NCBI RefSeq assembly: GCF_005239135.1
Contig: NZ_QKNX01000003.1
Coordinates: forward strand, 337,621 to 401,620
Reading direction: 5' to 3'
DNA length: 64,000 nt
DNA from: Natronomonas salsuginis
Lineage (GTDB): Archaea; Halobacteriota; Halobacteria; Halobacteriales; Haloarculaceae
Position 1 is the first letter of the stretch. The number at the start of each line of letters is the position of its first letter. The position numbers and the translations under genes were made by a program. This document shows, piece by piece, positions 36,555 to 45,414 of the stretch. The notes below the pieces were generated by a model. The model worked only from the letters and a program-made list of their open reading frames with translations. It did not search any database and was not told the DNA's origin.

Positions 36555-39062
36555 ATGACTGACGAGACCACTGCCCCCGGCTGTACGCTGTGTGAGCTCC
36601 CGACAGAGGGGGTCGACGTCACCGACGACGCAGGCAACGAATTCTGCTGCCGCGGCTGTCTCGACGTGTACGATACGCTCGGCGATCTCGAAGACGTCGA
36701 CGCCGGCGACGTCCGGTCACGTCTCGACGACGCCGGGAGCGAACCGGCCGACCTCGACGATTCGACGCCCAACGAGTCGCTCGAACGGACCTACCTCAAG
36801 GTCCACGGGATGTACTGCGCCACCTGCGAGGCGTTCATCGAGTCGGTCGCCGCCGAACTCGACGGCGTCCGATCGGTGAGCGTGAGCTACGTGACCGAGA
36901 CGGTCCGCATCGACCACGATCCCGAACTGACCACCGCCGATGAACTGCGCGAGGCGATCTCCGGACTCGGCTACACCGCCTTCCCCCGCGAGGACGCCTT
37001 CAGCGAGCGACAGGCGAACCACATGGAGACCGTTCGGGTCGCCGTCGGCGTGTTGGTCGGCATGGCGGTCATGCTCCAGTACGTCGCGATCATCTACCCG
37101 ACGTACTTCGGCGGGCTCTACTACGACGAGCGAACGACGCAGTTCCTCATGGACGCGATGGCCCACGGGAGCGGCAACTACTTTTTCGCGATCGTCGGCG
37201 TGTTGACCACCGTCATCCTGCTCGTGACCGGGAAGCCGATCCTTCAGGGCGCGTACGTCGCCCTCCGGACGCGAACACCGAACATGGATCTCCTCGTCGC
37301 TATCGCCGCCGTGAGCGCCTACCTGTACAGCACGCTCGCGGTCATCGTGGTCGAGCAGCCGCACGTCTACTACGACGTGACGGTCGCGATCGTGGTCGTC
37401 GTCACCGTCGGGAACTACCACGAGGCCACCCTCAAACGCCGCGCGACCGACCGGCTCTCCGAGCTCACCTCCGTGCAGGTCGACGAGGCCCGCCGCCTTC
37501 GTCCCGACGGGAGCCACGACCTCGTCGCCGTCGACGAGCTCGAGGTGGGTGACCGCCTCGCCGCGCGGAAGGGCGATCGAATCCCCGTCGACGGGACGGT
37601 CGTCGAGGGCGAGGCGGCGGTCGACGAGTCCCTCATCACCGGCGAGTCGATGCCCGTCGCCAAACGAGACGGCGATCGGGTCATCGGCGGCACCGTCCTG
37701 ACCGACGGCGCGATCACCGTCTCGATCGACGATCAGGCGACCAGCAGCCTCGATCGGATCACCGAACTCGTCTGGAACGTCCAGAGCTCGAACCACGGCA
37801 TTCAGGGGCTGGCCGACAGGCTTGCGACGGTGTTCGTCCCGCTCGTGCTCTCGCTCGCCGCCGTCGCGACGGTCGGCTACCTCGTCTTCGGCGGGAGCGT
37901 CGCCGAGGCGCTGCTCGTGGGGCTGACGGTCCTCATCGTCTCCTGTCCGTGCGCGTTGGGACTCGCCACGCCGCTCGCCGTCGCGGCCGGGCTCCGCGAC
38001 GCGCTCAGACGACAGATCGTCGTCTTCGACGACACCGTTTTCGAGCGGCTCCGCGGGGCCGACACGATCGTCTTCGACAAGACGGGCACGCTCACCACCG
38101 GCGAGATGGACGTCGTAGCGTCGGATCTCCCCGACGACCTGCTCGACGACGCCGCGATCCTCGAACGCCGCTCTGCGCACCCCGTCGGGGAGGCAATCGC
38201 CGCCCTCGCCGACCCGGATTCGACCGAGGCCGATCTCGCCACTGACGGCGGGCAACTCGATCGGCGCGTCGACGCTTCGATGTCCGACGACGGTCTCACC
38301 GTCGAGTCCTTCGAGAGCCACGATACCGGCGTTTCCGGCCTCGTTGACGGCCGTCACGTCGTCGTCGGCCATCCGGATTTGTTCGCCGATCTCGGCTGGG
38401 ACCTCCCCGAGCACCTCGCCGACTCCGCGCGGGAGGCCAGCGAGATGGGCCGCGTGCCGGTCGTCGTCGGCCGCGACGGGGCCGCGAGGGGCCTGGTCGT
38501 CGTCGGCGACGAACTCCGTGACGGCTGGGAGGAGACGATCCGATCGCTCTCCGAGCGCGGCATCGAGGTCGTCGTGTTGACCGGCGACGACGAGCGCGCG
38601 GCCGCGACGTTCCGGGAGCACCCGGCGATCGACAGTGTGTTCGCGGGTGTGCCACCCGAAGGCAAGGCCGAAACGGTCGCCCGGCTGAGCGACCGCGGCG
38701 AAACCGTAATGGTCGGCGACGGGACCAACGACGCGCCCGCGTTGGCGCGCTCCGACCTCGGCATCGCGCTCGGCGGCGGCACGGCGATGGCCGTCGACGC
38801 TGCCGACGTCGCGATCGTCGACGACGACCTCCAATCGGTCGAAACGGTGTTCGAACTGTCGGCCGCTGCGGGTACGCGGATCAAACAGAATCTCGGGTGG
38901 GCCTTTTGCTACAACGGCATCGCGATCCCGCTGGCGCTGGCCGGACTGTTGAATCCGCTGTTCGCCGCCGCCGCGATGGCGACGAGCAGCCTGCTCGTCG
39001 TGAGCAACTCCTCGCGACGACTCGTCGACGATTCCGATCCCTCTGGGGAGTCGCGGTCCTGA
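36555..39062 (+). CDS. Copper/heavy-metal P1B-type ATPase with CcoI-like N-terminus
   Basis: The 835-residue pump has two metal-binding N-terminal modules: a CTLC...CCRGC element (C10, C13, C31, C32, C35), like that in CcoI/FixI-type ATPases, and an HMA domain with GMYCATCEAF. Transport motifs are SCPCALG (about 464-466), phosphorylation motif DKTGT (about D508), TGES and SAHPVG. This matches Cu(I) exporters linked to cytochrome oxidase assembly, but no oxidase gene is nearby. The ATG at 36555 is used. It may export copper or load it onto a secreted or oxidase-bound site; direction cannot be told from sequence. Confidence 0.92.
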   Translation: MTDETTAPGCTLCELPTEGVDVTDDAGNEFCCRGCLDVYDTLGDLEDVDAGDVRSRLDDAGSEPADLDDSTPNESLERTYLKVHGMYCATCEAFIESVAAELDGVRSVSVSYVTETVRIDHDPELTTADELREAISGLGYTAFPREDAFSERQANHMETVRVAVGVLVGMAVMLQYVAIIYPTYFGGLYYDERTTQFLMDAMAHGSGNYFFAIVGVLTTVILLVTGKPILQGAYVALRTRTPNMDLLVAIAAVSAYLYSTLAVIVVEQPHVYYDVTVAIVVVVTVGNYHEATLKRRATDRLSELTSVQVDEARRLRPDGSHDLVAVDELEVGDRLAARKGDRIPVDGTVVEGEAAVDESLITGESMPVAKRDGDRVIGGTVLTDGAITVSIDDQATSSLDRITELVWNVQSSNHGIQGLADRLATVFVPLVLSLAAVATVGYLVFGGSVAEALLVGLTVLIVSCPCALGLATPLAVAAGLRDALRRQIVVFDDTVFERLRGADTIVFDKTGTLTTGEMDVVASDLPDDLLDDAAILERRSAHPVGEAIAALADPDSTEADLATDGGQLDRRVDASMSDDGLTVESFESHDTGVSGLVDGRHVVVGHPDLFADLGWDLPEHLADSAREASEMGRVPVVVGRDGAARGLVVVGDELRDGWEETIRSLSERGIEVVVLTGDDERAAATFREHPAIDSVFAGVPPEGKAETVARLSDRGETVMVGDGTNDAPALARSDLGIALGGGTAMAVDAADVAIVDDDLQSVETVFELSAAAGTRIKQNLGWAFCYNGIAIPLALAGLLNPLFAAAAMATSSLLVVSNSSRRLVDDSDPSGESRS

Positions 39063-39157
39063 GCTTCGGAGACCCGAACGGGGATCGGTCGCCGAAGGAG
39101 CTGAACGCGAAACGCCGCAAGTGGTTGGCTACACCGTCCCACATCCGGGATAGATAC

Positions 39158-39167
39158 TCTATATTTA
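39158..39167 (+). promoter_or_regulatory. TATA box of the PEP carboxykinase gene
   Basis: TCTATATTTA (39158-39167) is centred about 34 bases before the ATG at 39197, consistent with a leader of only a few bases. Confidence 0.65.
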
Positions 39168-39196
39168 TCCGTTCTCGGGTCCGCCTTTCTCATACA

Positions 39197-40711
39197 ATGT
39201 CAGATTCCGGTCTGCTGTCTCCGTCCCCGGACACGGCGCTTCCCGATCCGGCGGAAGCGAAAAACGTGGCATACAACCCGTCGCCTGGGCGGCTCCGGGA
39301 GTTCTCCCGAGAACTCGAGACGACGACCGAGTTCAGTTCTCCAGCCTACGTGAGCGAACAGCGCTCGCGCTGTTCGGATCGGACGAAAAACGCCATCGAC
39401 GACGAGTTCGACGCGGACGATCTCGCCCACGTCGAGACCGCACTCGAGTACGCCCAAACGCACGAGATGGTCTGTGTCGATCGGCGGATCGGCCGACACC
39501 CCGACCACACCTACGTCGGCCGGTACTACGTCCCGAAAAAATACGCTCGCATCGCGCTCGCGGTCACGAACCTCTTCGAACCGGCCGAGACGGGCGCAGC
39601 GCCCGATTTCCTCACCGTACAGGTGCCCGAGGCCGACGAAATCGCCATTCGCGTGCTCCCCGAATCCGGCGTCACCGCCGTGTTAGGAAGCGACTACTCC
39701 GGCGAGGCGAAGAAGTCGTTTCTCCGGCTGTTCATGCGCCGAACCAAGGAAGCCGGCGGGCTCGGCCTACACGCCGGCAGCAAACGCGTGACACTCGAGA
39801 ACGACGCCGACGAACTCCAAGACGTCGGCCAGGTGTTCCTCGGGCTCTCGGCGACGGGGAAGTCCACGCTGACCGCCCACGGCCTGTGGCTCGACGAGCC
39901 CGAATCGGCGACGATGCTGCAGGACGACGTCTGTGCGCTGTTGCCCGACGGGACCGTCGCAGGCAGTGAGGGCAACGGCCTCTACATCAAGACGATCGGG
40001 CTGGACCGCGACGAACAGCCCGCGATGTACGACGCCGCGACCCACGAGTCGGCGATCCTCGAGAACGTCGCCGTCGACGCCGCTGGGACCGTCGATTTCG
40101 ACAGCGGTGAACACACCACGAACGGACGGGCGGTCATCCGCCGCGAGCACCTCTCTTCTGCCGGTGAGGATATCGATCTCGACCGCGTCGATCAGGTCTT
40201 TTTCATCACGCGCAACCCCGTGATGCCGCCGGTCGCGAAGCTCTCGCCCGAGGAGGCCGCCGTCGCGTTCATGCTCGGCGAGTCGATCCAGACGAGCGCG
40301 GGCGACCCCTCGAAGGCTGGCGAGTCGATCCGCGTCGTGGGGACCAACCCCTTCATCATGGGCTCGGAGGGCGCGGAGGGGAACCGCTTCCGAGATCTCA
40401 TCGCGGACCTCGACCTCGACTGTTTCGTCCTCAACACCGGCCACCTCGGCGACCGGGCGAAGGACATCGGCGTCGAGGATTCGGTGACGCTGCTGCGGGA
40501 GATCGCCCGCGGAACCGTCGAGTGGACGGTCGACGAGTCGATCGGACTCACGATCCCGGCGTCGGTGCCGGGAATGGATATCGAGCAGTTCGCCGTGTCC
40601 GATCACGTCGAGGATTGCGAGGAGAAACTCGCCGACCTGCGCGCGGAGCGCCGAGCGTATCTCGCGGCCTTCGAGGAGTTGGACAACGAGATCGAAGCGG
40701 CCGTTTATTAG
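39197..40711 (+). CDS. pckA: Phosphoenolpyruvate carboxykinase (ATP)
   Basis: The 504-residue enzyme shows the PEPCK P-loop GLSATGKSTL (about residue 216) and the metal/substrate site QDDVCALLPDG, followed by ATP-PEPCK type motifs (GLYIKTIGLDRDEQPAMYDA, IRRE). It decarboxylates and phosphorylates oxaloacetate to PEP with ATP, the first step of gluconeogenesis. The ATG is supported by the TATA box upstream; the longer frame to 38897 lies in the ATPase gene. It is separate from the adjacent tRNA-Gln, which is on the other strand. Confidence 0.93.
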   Translation: MSDSGLLSPSPDTALPDPAEAKNVAYNPSPGRLREFSRELETTTEFSSPAYVSEQRSRCSDRTKNAIDDEFDADDLAHVETALEYAQTHEMVCVDRRIGRHPDHTYVGRYYVPKKYARIALAVTNLFEPAETGAAPDFLTVQVPEADEIAIRVLPESGVTAVLGSDYSGEAKKSFLRLFMRRTKEAGGLGLHAGSKRVTLENDADELQDVGQVFLGLSATGKSTLTAHGLWLDEPESATMLQDDVCALLPDGTVAGSEGNGLYIKTIGLDRDEQPAMYDAATHESAILENVAVDAAGTVDFDSGEHTTNGRAVIRREHLSSAGEDIDLDRVDQVFFITRNPVMPPVAKLSPEEAAVAFMLGESIQTSAGDPSKAGESIRVVGTNPFIMGSEGAEGNRFRDLIADLDLDCFVLNTGHLGDRAKDIGVEDSVTLLREIARGTVEWTVDESIGLTIPASVPGMDIEQFAVSDHVEDCEEKLADLRAERRAYLAAFEELDNEIEAAVY

Positions 40712-40819
40712 ACGGGGCGGCGTTCGTCGTTTCGGAGAAAACGATCTTGAGATCCTCGGATAGATATCGGTAGAACACCACTCGGCGTTGCGGCTCACCG
40801 ATTCGAACGGTCGAAGAAG

Positions 40820-40892
40820 TAGTCCTGGGAGGATTCGAACCTCCGTCAAAGCCCCCAGAAGGCTTTATGATTGGCCACTACACCACAGGACT
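40820..40892 (-). tRNA. tRNA-Gln (anticodon CTG)
   Basis: On the minus strand the 73-base sequence forms a 7-bp acceptor stem AGTCCTG/CAGGACT with discriminator A. The anticodon arm AAGCC-TTCTGGG-GGCTT places CTG in the loop, and the T-arm GGAGGTTCGAATCCTCC is intact. There is no intron. It lies just downstream (on its strand) of the tandem-HNH gene, a setting often used by integrating elements, though no attachment repeat is obvious. Confidence 0.95.
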
Positions 40893-40919
40893 TCAGACAT
40901 TAGAAGCGACGCCGTCAGC

Positions 40920-41738
40920 CTACTTATTTTTGTCGTGTTCGCCGTCCGGGCGTTCGGGGGGCTCGAAGTGCCGTTTTCGGTGGCAGTTCGCACAGAGGAC
41001 GGTGCACTTTTCTAGCTCCCGCCGAACGACGGCCCTCGGCCGCCCGTCGGCGAGCATCCGAGCGATCGTATCGACCTTCTCGCCGGCTTCGTGATGAAAT
41101 TCGAGACACGCCGCGTCGTCGACTTTGCACGCCGAACAGCCACTGCCGGCGCGTTTTCGCTCGTACACCCACCTCCGAAGTTCTCCGGTCGGGGGTGAGT
41201 GGTGCTCCTTCCGGTGGCAGTTCGCACACAACACCGCACACTTCCGTATCTCCGATTCGAGCGCTTGCTTCCCGTATCCGTAGGTGACCATCGTTCCGAC
41301 GCTCATCCGCTTTTCCACCGTTTCTGGATGGTGGTAATCCAGACACGCCGGGGCATCGACCTCACACCGCGTGCAGCCCTCCCGTCTCTTCTTCTCGTTG
41401 ACCCAACGTCGCAGCGTTGCCCGCCGACGGCGCGTCCGTTCGGCGTTCCACTCCCTGTTCCGATAGTGCCACCGCTGATCGACCGACAGGTCTTCCCATT
41501 GTAACTCCTCGGGCAGTTCGATCCCTTCGGGTTTCGGTTGTACCCGCGATCCCCTGGAGGCGTTCGTCTCCAACCCGGCACGCTCTTTGGCTCGGTTCCA
41601 CCCACCGATCTGTCGGATAATCGTCGCCGATGCCGGCTTCAGGCCCAGCTCCTCGTATTGTGCCTTCGTCGGTGACGCTCCGAGACGCTCGGCGGCCTCG
41701 CGGAGCGCTTCGAGACACGCCGCGTCGGTCGTCGGCAT
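40920..41738 (-). CDS. Tandem-HNH endonuclease-like protein
   Basis: The 272-residue product has an N-terminal helical repeat (about 10-57: LREAAERLGASPTKAQYEE, IGGWNRAKERAGLE), like the homing-endonuclease-associated repeat. Two complete HNH modules follow: C122/C125, HH136-137, C171/C174/H175 and C201/C204, HH215-216, C249/C252/H253. Both keep zinc ligands and catalytic His. The copies share RRWV-x-E-K-KR and VLCANCHRK text, so one arose by internal duplication. A TATA element ATTCATATACC (41761-41771) supports the ATG. Nuclease activity is inferred; role unknown. Confidence 0.85.
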   Translation of the reverse strand: MPTTDAACLEALREAAERLGASPTKAQYEELGLKPASATIIRQIGGWNRAKERAGLETNASRGSRVQPKPEGIELPEELQWEDLSVDQRWHYRNREWNAERTRRRRATLRRWVNEKKRREGCTRCEVDAPACLDYHHPETVEKRMSVGTMVTYGYGKQALESEIRKCAVLCANCHRKEHHSPPTGELRRWVYERKRAGSGCSACKVDDAACLEFHHEAGEKVDTIARMLADGRPRAVVRRELEKCTVLCANCHRKRHFEPPERPDGEHDKNK

Positions 41739-41760
41739 ACGCGGTAGTGGTCGCGTCCGG

Positions 41761-41771
41761 GTATATGAATT
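41761..41771 (-). promoter_or_regulatory. TATA box of the tandem-HNH gene
   Basis: On the minus strand the element reads ATTCATATACC, centred about 27 bases before the ATG at 41738. The transcript is predicted to be leaderless. Confidence 0.6.
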
Positions 41772-41888
41772 ATCGGCTGAGCGGTCCCGCTGTGCGATCC
41801 GCTGCCACGTTCGATAAAACGGTTCCGGTGAGCGGCAGCCGCTGCGAATCAGCTAAACACCTACGACCGGTTAGTGACGACTTCCTCC

Positions 41889-42203
41889 ATGGTCGAAACG
41901 CACTGGCCGGAGCTGCAGGGGAAGGAGCTGCGCTATCTCGATCACGCGTGGGAGCTCACGGGGACCGTCGACGTCCGAGACCGCGGCGAACTCCTCGCGG
42001 TCGAGGCGAGGCGGGCGGACGACGTGAAACGGGAGGCAGCGACGCTGTACTTCGCCATCGAATCGCCAGGCGACTCCCTGAATCCGGGCGATCTCGGCGA
42101 GCACTTCGATCGGCTCGAACGGACGGACGACGCGCAGTATCTCCTCGTGAAAAAAGCTCACCGGACGTACCGATACGAGCTCCAGCGACTGGAGCACGCG
42201 TAG
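41889..42203 (+). CDS. Small haloarchaeal protein, unknown function
   Basis: The 104-residue product (MVETHWPELQGKELRYLDHAWELTG...) is an alpha/beta protein with ELLAVEARRADDVKREAATLYFAIESP and a C-terminal strand-helix KKAHRTYRYELQRLEHA. I do not recognise a named family. The in-frame GTG at 41874 would add five residues. It is divergent from the HNH gene with about 150 bases between, which holds that gene's promoter. Confidence 0.68.
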   Translation: MVETHWPELQGKELRYLDHAWELTGTVDVRDRGELLAVEARRADDVKREAATLYFAIESPGDSLNPGDLGEHFDRLERTDDAQYLLVKKAHRTYRYELQRLEHA

Positions 42204-42267
42204 CCGCCCGCCGTCTGAGCGGTCCCGTGCTCGTCGCTCACTCGTCGTCGCCCAACGATCGTTCGGC

Positions 42268-42396
42268 CTATTCGTGTTCCTCGCGGCGCTCTTCGGCCTC
42301 GGCTTCGTACTCCAGTTCGTCTTCGAGTTCTTCCTCGCGCTGTTCTGTCTCGGCGTCGTGGCCCTTCTTGTCTCGGCCTTCCCGTGTGTCCCCCAT
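42268..42396 (-). CDS. Very small, highly charged haloarchaeal protein (42 residues)
   Basis: The frame on the minus strand encodes MGDTREGRDKKGHDAETEQR followed by a Glu/Arg-rich helix ending in EEHE and a TAG stop. Charged residues dominate and there are no Cys or long hydrophobic stretches. It resembles conserved tiny haloarchaeal proteins of unknown role. A CGAAACGATTAGG element (BRE/TATA-like) about 27 bases upstream supports it. The region looks like a real gene by codon choice, but I cannot name a family. Confidence 0.55.
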   Translation of the reverse strand: MGDTREGRDKKGHDAETEQREEELEDELEYEAEAEERREEHE

Positions 42397-42458
42397 ACTA
42401 GCGGTTAGGCGTCCAATCTGCCTAATCGTTTCGCGTGGGTTACCGAGCGCCCCGTCTT

Positions 42459-42748
42459 CTACTCCAGTTTGTCGTTCTTCCGTCGCGCTCTGAGATCCGC
42501 TCGAAACATGAGTATCGGGAGGACGACGAGCGCGGCGAACAGCGCGAGGAGCCCGAGCAGGGCGTGTGCGAGCACGGGGGCGAAACGGTCCGAGGGGGTC
42601 GGTCCGAGAGCCGCTAGACCGCTGATCGCGGGAGCGCCGCTGCGACCGTCACGACGCCGACAGCCCACGGCCCTCGCCCCGATAGCCACGCGCCGGCGAA
42701 CGCCCCCACCGTACCGACGGCCACAATCGTCGCCTCCCACACCCTCAT
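42459..42748 (-). pseudogene. Frameshifted small membrane-protein gene
   Basis: Two overlapping frames join into one sensible protein of about 96 residues. The first part is [21 protein letters not shown]...VTVAAALP in frame one, which then hits a TAG at 42614-42616. The second part, from AISGLAALGPTPSDRF to the end at 42459, is in another frame. The break is at a CCC run (GGG on the plus strand, 42630-42632); one extra C would restore a single frame. The result has three hydrophobic segments and a basic tail. It may be a true pseudogene or a sequencing error. Confidence 0.65.
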
Positions 42749-42970
42749 TCGAACGCGCCCGCCGGTCCCTCAGATCTTCACCGGTCGCTCCCCGTCTCGC
42801 CGCCAAACTGGCCATGCCGTCCGGCGAGCGTGATGCCACGGACACCGGTATGCCGTTTAGTACCACCTGTGTACCCGTCTCGACTTCGAGGACGAACGGT
42901 AAAACGATGGGGAGGTCCGGTCCCCACTTCGGACCGACACCGACATACTCCCCCCGGAACACCACTCCGT

Positions 42971-43549
42971 ATGTACGTTGGACGGTTCATCGTCGTCGCG
43001 CCCGATCGTGCGGCCTACCGCGTCTCCTCGCGCTCGTTTCCGAACCGGCGGGTCATCGCGCGCGAGGGGGCGCTCACCGTCGCCCCGACCGAGGACGCCC
43101 CCGAGACGGACAACCCCTACATCTCGTACAACTGCCTCCGGACCACGACGGACGGCGAGCACGCGGTGATCGGCAACGGCACGCAGGTCGATCCGATCAC
43201 GGAGAAACTCGACCTCGGCTACCCGCCGCGGGACGCGCTCGCCGAGTCGCTGCTCGCGCTCGACTACGAGAAGGACGACTACGACACGCCGCGGATCGCG
43301 GGTGTCGTCGGCGAGGAGAGCTACGTCGGGATCGTCCGCCGCGACGCCGTGCTCGTCGAGGCGGTGGCCGAACCGACGCTCGTCGCCACCTACGAGGCGG
43401 ACGCGCCCGAACCGATCGAGTTGAACGCGACCGATCCCGACGCGATGGCCCGCGAACTCTACGACGCCGAGTTCGAGCACCCGGTCTGTGCGGCCGCGGT
43501 CGCCGCCGACGAGTCCGGCTTCGAGACCGGCTTTTATCACGGCGCGTAG
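42971..43549 (+). CDS. purO: IMP cyclohydrolase, archaeal PurO
   Basis: The 192-residue protein has the PurO pattern [26 protein letters not shown] at the N-terminus and [27 protein letters not shown]. PurO closes the last ring in purine synthesis, making IMP from FAICAR, and replaces the cyclohydrolase half of PurH in archaea. The ATG at 42971 is preferred over a longer Pro/Arg-rich frame to 42830. It is followed 12 bases later by the metallophosphoesterase gene. Confidence 0.93.
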   Translation: MYVGRFIVVAPDRAAYRVSSRSFPNRRVIAREGALTVAPTEDAPETDNPYISYNCLRTTTDGEHAVIGNGTQVDPITEKLDLGYPPRDALAESLLALDYEKDDYDTPRIAGVVGEESYVGIVRRDAVLVEAVAEPTLVATYEADAPEPIELNATDPDAMARELYDAEFEHPVCAAAVAADESGFETGFYHGA

Positions 43550-43561
43550 CGACGATCCGGT

Positions 43562-44221
43562 ATGCTCGTCGGCGTCCTCTCTGACATCCACGCCAACCGG
43601 ATCGCGCTCGACGCGGTGCTCGACGACATGCCCGACGTGGACGCGATGGTCTGCGCGGGCGACGTCGTCGGCTACAACCCCTGGCCCGCCGAGTGCGTCG
43701 ACGAGATGCGGTCTCACGACGTGCCGACGGTGATGGGGAATCACGACCGCGCCGTCGTCACCGAAACGGGGTTCGGCGGCAACGGGATGGCGGACGCCGG
43801 CGTTCGATACGCGCTGGACGTCCTCGACGACGATCGGATCGAGTGGCTCGCGGGGCTCCCGGAGTCGCGGTACTGCTTCGACGGACGAGTTCGGATCGTC
43901 CACGGCCACCCTGACGACCCGAACCGCTACACCTATCCGTCGCTGTTCTCCGCTCGCTTGCTCGGCGAGGAGGACGTGCTCATCATGGGGCACACGCACG
44001 TGCAAGCCCACGAGCGGTTCGATGAGGGGATCGTGTTGAATCCAGGCAGCGTCGGCCAGCCACGAGACGGGGAGCCGACGGCCGCCTACGCGCTCGTCGA
44101 TCTGGAGGCGATGACCGTCTCCGAACGCCGCGTCGAGTACGACATCGAGTCCGTCATCGAGGAGATCGAGGCGGTCGGGCTCCCGGAGGCGACGGGTGCG
44201 CGGCTTCGGAAGGGCCGATGA
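43562..44221 (+). CDS. Metallophosphoesterase (YfcE/MJ0936-like)
   Basis: The 219-residue enzyme has the two-metal motifs in order: LSDIHANRIAL, CAGDVVGYNPWP, MGNHDRAV, VHGHPDD and MGHTHVQ. It hydrolyses phosphodiesters or phosphomonoesters with Mn2+ or similar metal. It follows purO by 12 bases on the same strand, so cotranscription is likely, but substrate and link to purine synthesis are not shown. Confidence 0.92.
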   Translation: MLVGVLSDIHANRIALDAVLDDMPDVDAMVCAGDVVGYNPWPAECVDEMRSHDVPTVMGNHDRAVVTETGFGGNGMADAGVRYALDVLDDDRIEWLAGLPESRYCFDGRVRIVHGHPDDPNRYTYPSLFSARLLGEEDVLIMGHTHVQAHERFDEGIVLNPGSVGQPRDGEPTAAYALVDLEAMTVSERRVEYDIESVIEEIEAVGLPEATGARLRKGR

Positions 44222-44227
44222 CCGCGC

Positions 44228-44968
44228 TCACCACTCCATGCCGCCGTTGACCGCGAGGATCTGCCCGGTCATGTAGCTGGAATCGTCGCTCGCGACGAAC
44301 CGGACGATGCCCGCGACGTCCTCCGGCGTCGCGAACCGGTCCAGCGGAATCCGACGGCGGATCTTCTCTCTGACCCGATCGGGAACGATCTCGAGCATCC
44401 CGGTGTCGACGAAGCCGGGGGCGACGCAGTTTGCGGTGGAGCCCTCGGAGGCGAGTTCGAGCGCGAGGGTGCGGGTGAAGCCGAACAGCCCCGACTTCGT
44501 GGTCGCGTAGTTCGCCTGCCCGTAGTTGCCCTGCTGGCCCACCACGCTCGAAATATTGATCAACCGCCCCTCTGCCGCCGACCGGATATCGTCGAAGAAA
44601 CAGTGCGTACAGTTGAACGTCCCACCGAGGTTGACATCGATGACGCGGTCCCAGTCTTCGCGGGTCATGTTCTCGAACTTCTTGTCCACCGTGATCCCCG
44701 CGTTGTTCACCAACACGTCCACCGCCCCGAACCGCTCGTGCACCGACTCGCACATCGACTCGACCTGGTCGTACTCGGAGATGTCCGCCTGCGCCGTGAG
44801 CGCGTCACCGCCTGCATCGACGATTGTCGCGGCGGTCGCCTCGGCCTCGGCTGCCGAGGAGCGGTAATTGACGACCACGTTCGCCCCACAGCGTCCGAGT
44901 TCCTCGGCGATCCCGCGGCCGATCCCGCGCGATCCACCGGTGACGAGACAGGTCTTCCCTTCGAGCAT
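44228..44968 (-). CDS. 3-oxoacyl/acetoacetyl reductase (FabG/PhaB-type SDR)
   Basis: The 246-residue enzyme has VTGGSRGIGRGI, VNNAGITVDKKF, catalytic Ser in NISSVVGQQG and YATTKSG, and the late family region PEDVAGIVRFVASDDSSYMTG with a GGMEW end. This matches NADPH-dependent reductases used in polyhydroxyalkanoate synthesis in haloarchaea (PhaB) or fatty acid synthesis. No PHA synthase is in the window, so I leave the symbol open. Confidence 0.88.
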   Translation of the reverse strand: MLEGKTCLVTGGSRGIGRGIAEELGRCGANVVVNYRSSAAEAEATAATIVDAGGDALTAQADISEYDQVESMCESVHERFGAVDVLVNNAGITVDKKFENMTREDWDRVIDVNLGGTFNCTHCFFDDIRSAAEGRLINISSVVGQQGNYGQANYATTKSGLFGFTRTLALELASEGSTANCVAPGFVDTGMLEIVPDRVREKIRRRIPLDRFATPEDVAGIVRFVASDDSSYMTGQILAVNGGMEW

Positions 44969-45168
44969 ATCTCCCCTGTCGATGGGAGCGGCAAAAGGGT
45001 TGCTGATGCAATCTCCGCCCGTTCGTAGGGCGCACCGCAGCCAACCGACGGATTCGAGGCCCGCCTTTGGGCGGCGCTTCTCGTTTCTTCGGTGGAGAGC
45101 TATGGATCCCTGCGATCAGCCGTCCTCGTAACTCGATCGTATCGGCTTCGATCCGGACGCCACGCCGA

Positions 45169-45330
45169 TCACTCGAGCGTGTCGTCGATCTGCGATTGGA
45201 ACTCCTCGAGCCACTCGGAGTCCGATAGCTCCTCCATTCGATCGCGGAGGTGCGGCTTGCAGAGGCCGACCTTGATGTGGTCCTTCTCGACCGCGACCGC
45301 GGCCTCCTCGTCACAGTAGTGACACTGCAT
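45169..45330 (-). CDS. Small zinc-finger haloarchaeal protein (DUF6757-like, 53 residues)
   Basis: The frame encodes MQCHYCDEEAAVAVEKDHIK, then VGLCKPHLRDRMEEL and an acidic helical end, stopping at TGA. Cysteines CHYC and CKPH make a likely zinc site. I recognise this as the small haloarchaeal DUF6757 family (number from memory). Function unknown. It is divergent from nothing close; the PHP gene lies 84 bases upstream on the same strand. Confidence 0.7.
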   Translation of the reverse strand: MQCHYCDEEAAVAVEKDHIKVGLCKPHLRDRMEELSDSEWLEEFQSQIDDTLE

Positions 45331-45414
45331 ACTGCGCCGTATGCGGTCGAACGGTTTGAACCCAGCGTTCGCGTCATTCGACCGTCGGACGAACGGCGGA
45401 CGGCTCCGCCGCGA

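Noticed and set aside
42830..42970. N-terminal extension of purO
   Set aside because: It is Pro/Arg-rich and not conserved in PurO, which begins MYVGRF.
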